Assembly (NCBI GenBank): GCA_933228675.1
Contig: OW121741.1
Location: 18,961,510 to 19,025,509, forward strand
Reading direction: 5' to 3'
Source of the DNA: Stomorhina lunata
Lineage: Eukaryota; Arthropoda; Insecta; Diptera; Rhiniidae
Length of the DNA stretch: 64,000 nt
Shown: in pieces, positions 60,301 to 64,000 of the stretch
How the letters are laid out: the number at the start of each line of letters is the position of its first letter
How positions within the stretch are numbered: position 1 is the first letter of the stretch
The notes under the pieces: model-generated
What the model saw: the letters and a program-made list of their open reading frames with translations, nothing else
The model's database searches: none
What the model was told of the DNA's origin: nothing
Translations under genes and position numbers: made by a program

Positions 60301-61215
60301 TAAAAGTTTTCAATAAATTTTAAAAGAATGAAGCTTAGAAGATTTTTTATTGCTAATATTTATATTTCCGCTCCTCTTTGCTATAAATTAGTCAATATTT
60401 AAAATTTATTTTGTAGACCAAAGTTTTTGCAATCCATTAACACTTTACAACCAATTTCTGTTTTTTTTTTTTGCATAAAAACACACAATTATTTAACAAG
60501 AAAAAATCCTAACAATATACAATAAATTTAATTATATGCAAAAAATAGCTAAACACGAGATTTATCTGAATTGTTCATAAAATTTACAAAAATTATAGAA
60601 AAAAACAAAAAAACTTTTCACACCAAAGACAACAACAAAGTAAGCAAATTTATTTCTTTGATGAAAACTTTTTTTGCAGACAAATAACAAAAAATTTCAA
60701 AATCTCTTACGAAAACTTGAGTTAATGTTTGGGAAATAATATTCCCAAACTAACATTTAAAACTCCCAAACTAAATTGTTCATGGCGAAAATAGTCAAAT
60801 CATTTTGGCATAAAACAAAAGTAAAATATTCCCATCATAAATAAATTTTTGTTTTGCAGCCGAAATTTTCAAAGAAAATTTTAATTGAAAATTTAAAGAT
60901 GAAGATGTTATGGCAGATCTGCAGACAAAGTGAAAGTGTTATAATTTTAATTCAAAAATAATTTGATGGGTTTTAAAGTCATTACGACAAAATGACTTGA
61001 ATTCGAAAAAAACGCTAAAGTTTTTTAATATGACTTTTTTGGAACCGCATAAACAGAAATTCAATCTAATTCAAACAAAAGACCTCATGGGGTTTTAAAT
61101 TAAAAAAAAATAAAAATTAACTTTAATTTTCAATTTGTATTAAAACATATTTTTATAATATTAAACAAAATAACTGAAATCGTTGCTTCAAACAAAAAAA
61201 AATGGGTACCCGGTC
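60301..61215. other. AT-rich unique sequence, nothing recognised
   Basis: No open frame or repeat supported between the GTAACC domain and the GCGATCGC array. Confidence 0.45.
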
Positions 61216-61960
61216 GTCTTATATTAATAGCCAGAGCGATCGCCAATGTTTCTATAGAAAACTAGCGCGATCGTCAACACTTCTAAAAAAACTAAAACGA
61301 TCGCCAACTTTCCTATAGAAATCCAGAGCGATCGTAGACTCTTCTAAAGAAAACAAGAGCGATCGCCAACTTTCCTATAGAAAACCAGAGCATTCGACAA
61401 CTTTTCAAAAGAAAACTAGAGCGATCGCCAACTTTTCTACAGAAAACAAGAGCGATCACCAAGTTTTCTATAGAAAATTAAGGCGATAGACAACTTTTCT
61501 ATAGTAAACTAGAGCGATCGTCAACTTCTCTATAGAAAACTAGAGCGATCGTCAACTTTTCTATAGAAAACTAGAGCGATCGTCAATTTTTCTATACAAA
61601 ACTAAGGCGACTAACTTTGCTATAGAAAACAAAGACGATTGCCAACTTCTCTATAGAAAACTAAAGCAATCGTCAACTTTTCTATAGAAAAATAAAGCCA
61701 CCGCCAAGTTTTCTTTAGAAAACTAGAGCGATCGCCAAGTTTTCTATAGAAAACTAGATCGATCGCCAAGTTTTCTATAGAGAACTAGAGCGATCGATAA
61801 GTTTTCTATAGAAAACTAGAACGATCGCCAAGTTTTCTAAAGAAAACTAGAGCAATCGCCAAAGTTTCTATAGAAAACTAGAGCGATCGCCAAGTTTTCC
61901 ATAGAAAACTAGAGCGATCGCGAAGTTTTCTAAAGAAAACTAGACCGATCGCCTTCTTTT
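61216..61960. repeat. 31-bp GCGATCGC array, orientation A, degenerate
   Basis: About 24 copies of a 31-bp unit: GCGATCGCCAACTTTTCTAT then AGAAAACTAGA. Units vary (GCGATCGTC, GCGATCACC). The 8-bp palindrome GCGATCGC and CTATAG are the two dyads of each unit. Orientation is opposite to that of the adjoining 61961-62990 block. Confidence 0.92.
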
Positions 61961-62990
61961 CCTATAGAAATGTTGGCGACTGCCTTCTTTTCCTATATAA
62001 AAGTTGGCGATTGCCTTCTTTTCCTATAGAAAAGTAGGCGAGTCGCCTTCTTTTCCTATAGAAAAGTTGGCGATCGCCTTCTTTTCCTATAGAAAAGTTG
62101 GCGATCGCCTTCTTTTCCTATAGGAAAGTTGGCGATTGCCTTCTTTTCCTATAGAAAAGTAGGCGAGTCGCCTTCTTTTCCTATAGAAAAGTAGGCGAGT
62201 CGCCTTCTTTTCCTATAGAAAAGTTGGCGATCGCCTTCTTTTCCTATAGAAAAGTAGGCGAGTCGCCTTCTTTTCCTATAGAAAAGTAGGGGAGTCGCCT
62301 TCTTTTCCTATATAAAAGTAGGCGAGTCGCCTTCTTTTCCTATAGAAAAGTTGGCGATCGCCTTCTTTTCCTATAGAAAAGTTGGCGATCGCCTTCTTTT
62401 CCTATAGAAAAGTTGGCGATCGCCTTCTTTTCCTATAGAAAAGTTGGCGATCGCCTTCTTTTCCTATAGAAAAGTTGGCGATCGCCTTCTTTTCCTATAG
62501 AAAAGTTGGCGATCGCCTTCTTTTCCTATAGAAAAGTTGGCGATCGCCTTCTTTTCCTATAGAAAAGTTGGCGATCGCCTTCTTTTCCTATAGAAAAGTT
62601 GGCGATCGCCTTCTTTTCCTATAGAAAAGTTGGCGATCGCCTTCTTTTACTATAGAAAAGTTGGCGATCGCCTTCTTTTCCTATAGAAAAGTTGGCGATC
62701 GCCTTCTTTTCCTATAGAAAAGTTGGCGATCACCTTCTTTTCCTATAGAAAAGTTGGCGATCGCCTTCTTTTCCTATAGAAAAGTTGGCGATCGCCTTCT
62801 TTTCCTATAGAAAAGTTGGCGATCGCCTTCTTTTCCTATAGAAAAGTTGGCGATCGCCTTCTTTTCCTATAGAAAAGTTGGTGATCGCCTTCTTTTCCTA
62901 TAGAAAAGTTGGCGATCGCCTTCTTTTCCTATAGAAAAGTTGGCGATCGCCTTCTTTTCCTATAGAAAAGTTGGTGATCGTCTATAGAAA
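61961..62990. repeat. 31-bp GCGATCGC array, orientation B, homogeneous
   Basis: About 33 nearly identical copies: GGCGATCGCC, TTCTTTTCC, TATAGAAAAGTT. An early sub-block carries the variant GGCGAGTCGCC and alternates with the consensus. Strikingly GC-rich for this window. The switch from orientation A happens at about 61950, where ACCGATCGCC joins TTCTTTTCCTATAG. Confidence 0.95.
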
Positions 62991-63830
62991 AGTTTAATAT
63001 CGCGAATTATAGCTCATCTTATTGATAATTTAAGTCTTTTTGTTAAATTTATTATCAATAATTTTAAATAAATAATGATCTTAACGAATATTATGAGAAA
63101 TTAAACCATAAGATCATGATAATTAATGTTTACAAATTTTAACACTCACACAAAAACTAACAAATATTTGAATATTTTTCTTAAAAATTTACATTTAATT
63201 ATGTTAAAAAAAAACAAATAAATAAACAAAAACCGCATAATAATTCACACATCTTTTTTTTTTTAAAAGATAAGATCGAATTGAGATTTGAATATTAGGC
63301 GTGTGTGTGAGTTCGGAGCGGTTTGACAGACCAACTGGTTTTTTGATTTTTAATGTCTGAAAATCTGAAATTTTAAAATCGCCCGCATGAATCTTTGGCC
63401 AAAAATAAAACCCAAGTGTTTAATATAAAAATAGTTCATTTATATAAATAAAATATTTAAAAAAGGTAACAATTTAAAAAATCATAAAAGTTTTTAAACA
63501 AGATCACTCCGTTTTAGGAGAGTTCGTGTGGATCATGGGGGAAGCTGTCATTTAGAAAATGTAAACTATGAACGTTTGTTAAAATTTTGAACTGATCAAT
63601 TCTTCTGTAGAAAAAATATAAACAAAATGTTTTCTCAATTTTTATTATCACAATCATTTTGAGTTACAAATGAAAGGTGAAAGTATCTGTTTCTTAGAGC
63701 CAACACAAAAAACTTATGAAGTAAAACAGATGTTGGAGAATGACAGATTTACATCAGAGAAAAGTAGACAGTTAATAGAAGTTAGAATTCGAAAAGTTTT
63801 AAGGCGGATTTCAATAATTTTTTTTTTTGC
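62991..63830. other. Spacer between inverted GCGATCGC arrays
   Basis: About 840 bp, AT-rich, without a supported gene. A plus frame from 63670 runs into the following array and is not a gene. GC-richer patches at 63295-63345 and 63505-63555 have no identifiable role. Confidence 0.4.
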
Positions 63831-64000
63831 AAGAGAAGATCGCCAGCTTTTCTATAGGAAAAGAAGGCGATCGCCAACTTTTCTGTAGGAAAAGAAGGCG
63901 ATCGCCAACTTTTCTATAGGAAAAGAAGGCGATCGCCAACTTTTCTATAGGAAAAGAAGGCGATCGCCAACTTTTCTATAGGAAAAGAAGGCGATCGCCA
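63831..64000. repeat. 31-bp GCGATCGC array, orientation A, runs off the window
   Basis: Five or more copies of GGCGATCGCCAACTTTTCTA, TAGGAAAAGAA, the exact reverse complement of the 61961-62990 unit. The array continues past the window edge. Confidence 0.95.

Noticed and set aside
63670..63888. 72-codon plus frame
   Set aside because: It begins in unique AT-rich DNA and ends inside the GCGATCGC array; no family resemblance.

Overview
The window looks like nuclear DNA from a higher (probably calyptrate) fly. It is very AT-rich, its one clear gene is eukaryotic with short and long GT-AG introns, and the debris between genes is typical of dipterans: mini-me-like repeats with GTCY tracts, Tc1/mariner, hAT and piggyBac-like DNA elements, and non-LTR retrotransposons of RTE and jockey/R1 type. 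I saw no bacterial, phage, CRISPR, rRNA or tRNA feature. The species call is inference. 

One host gene dominates, on the minus strand. Exon 1 (37400-37328) holds the start codon. Intron 1 is 7.3 kb. Exon 2 is 30021-29779. Intron 2 is 62 bp. Exon 3 (29716-24489) is a giant coding exon ending at a consensus donor, so the gene runs on through an intron of unknown length that fills at least part of 24488-1. The three exons join in frame (phases 1, 1, 0) into 1848 residues of mostly disordered, Ser/Asn/Gln/acidic-rich protein. I do not recognise it by name. Two further possible small exons are reported with caution: a minus-strand start exon at 9945-9867 and a plus-strand membrane-spanning exon at 32767-32904. 

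Most of the rest is tandem repeat. Arrays with a 31-bp monomer occur at 740-3040, 21030-22590, 30590-32290, 38880-44080 and 61216-64000. Arrays with 11-, 12- or 21-bp units lie at 4832-6015, 6950-8795, 10074-11152 and 33470-36300. A satellite-like domain at 52570-60300 carries a conserved GTAACC/GRTTAC box about every 123-135 bp. Several arrays occur as inverted pairs. The largest is an inverted repeat of about 5.1 kb (38065-43200) whose outer arms match exactly, which is either a real giant palindrome or a fold-back assembly error. 

Transposon remains cluster at 11.2-20 kb and 46.2-50.4 kb. They include a hAT copy with a perfect 8-bp target duplication, a piggyBac-like MITE, two broken Tc1/mariner transposases, two RTE-type fragments and two jockey/R1-like fragments. 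All are broken; none looks able to encode an active enzyme. The picture is a satellite- and transposon-loaded gene neighbourhood with repeats inside introns, comparable in style to heterochromatic, dot- or Y-chromosome genes of flies, though nothing in the sequence fixes the chromosome.
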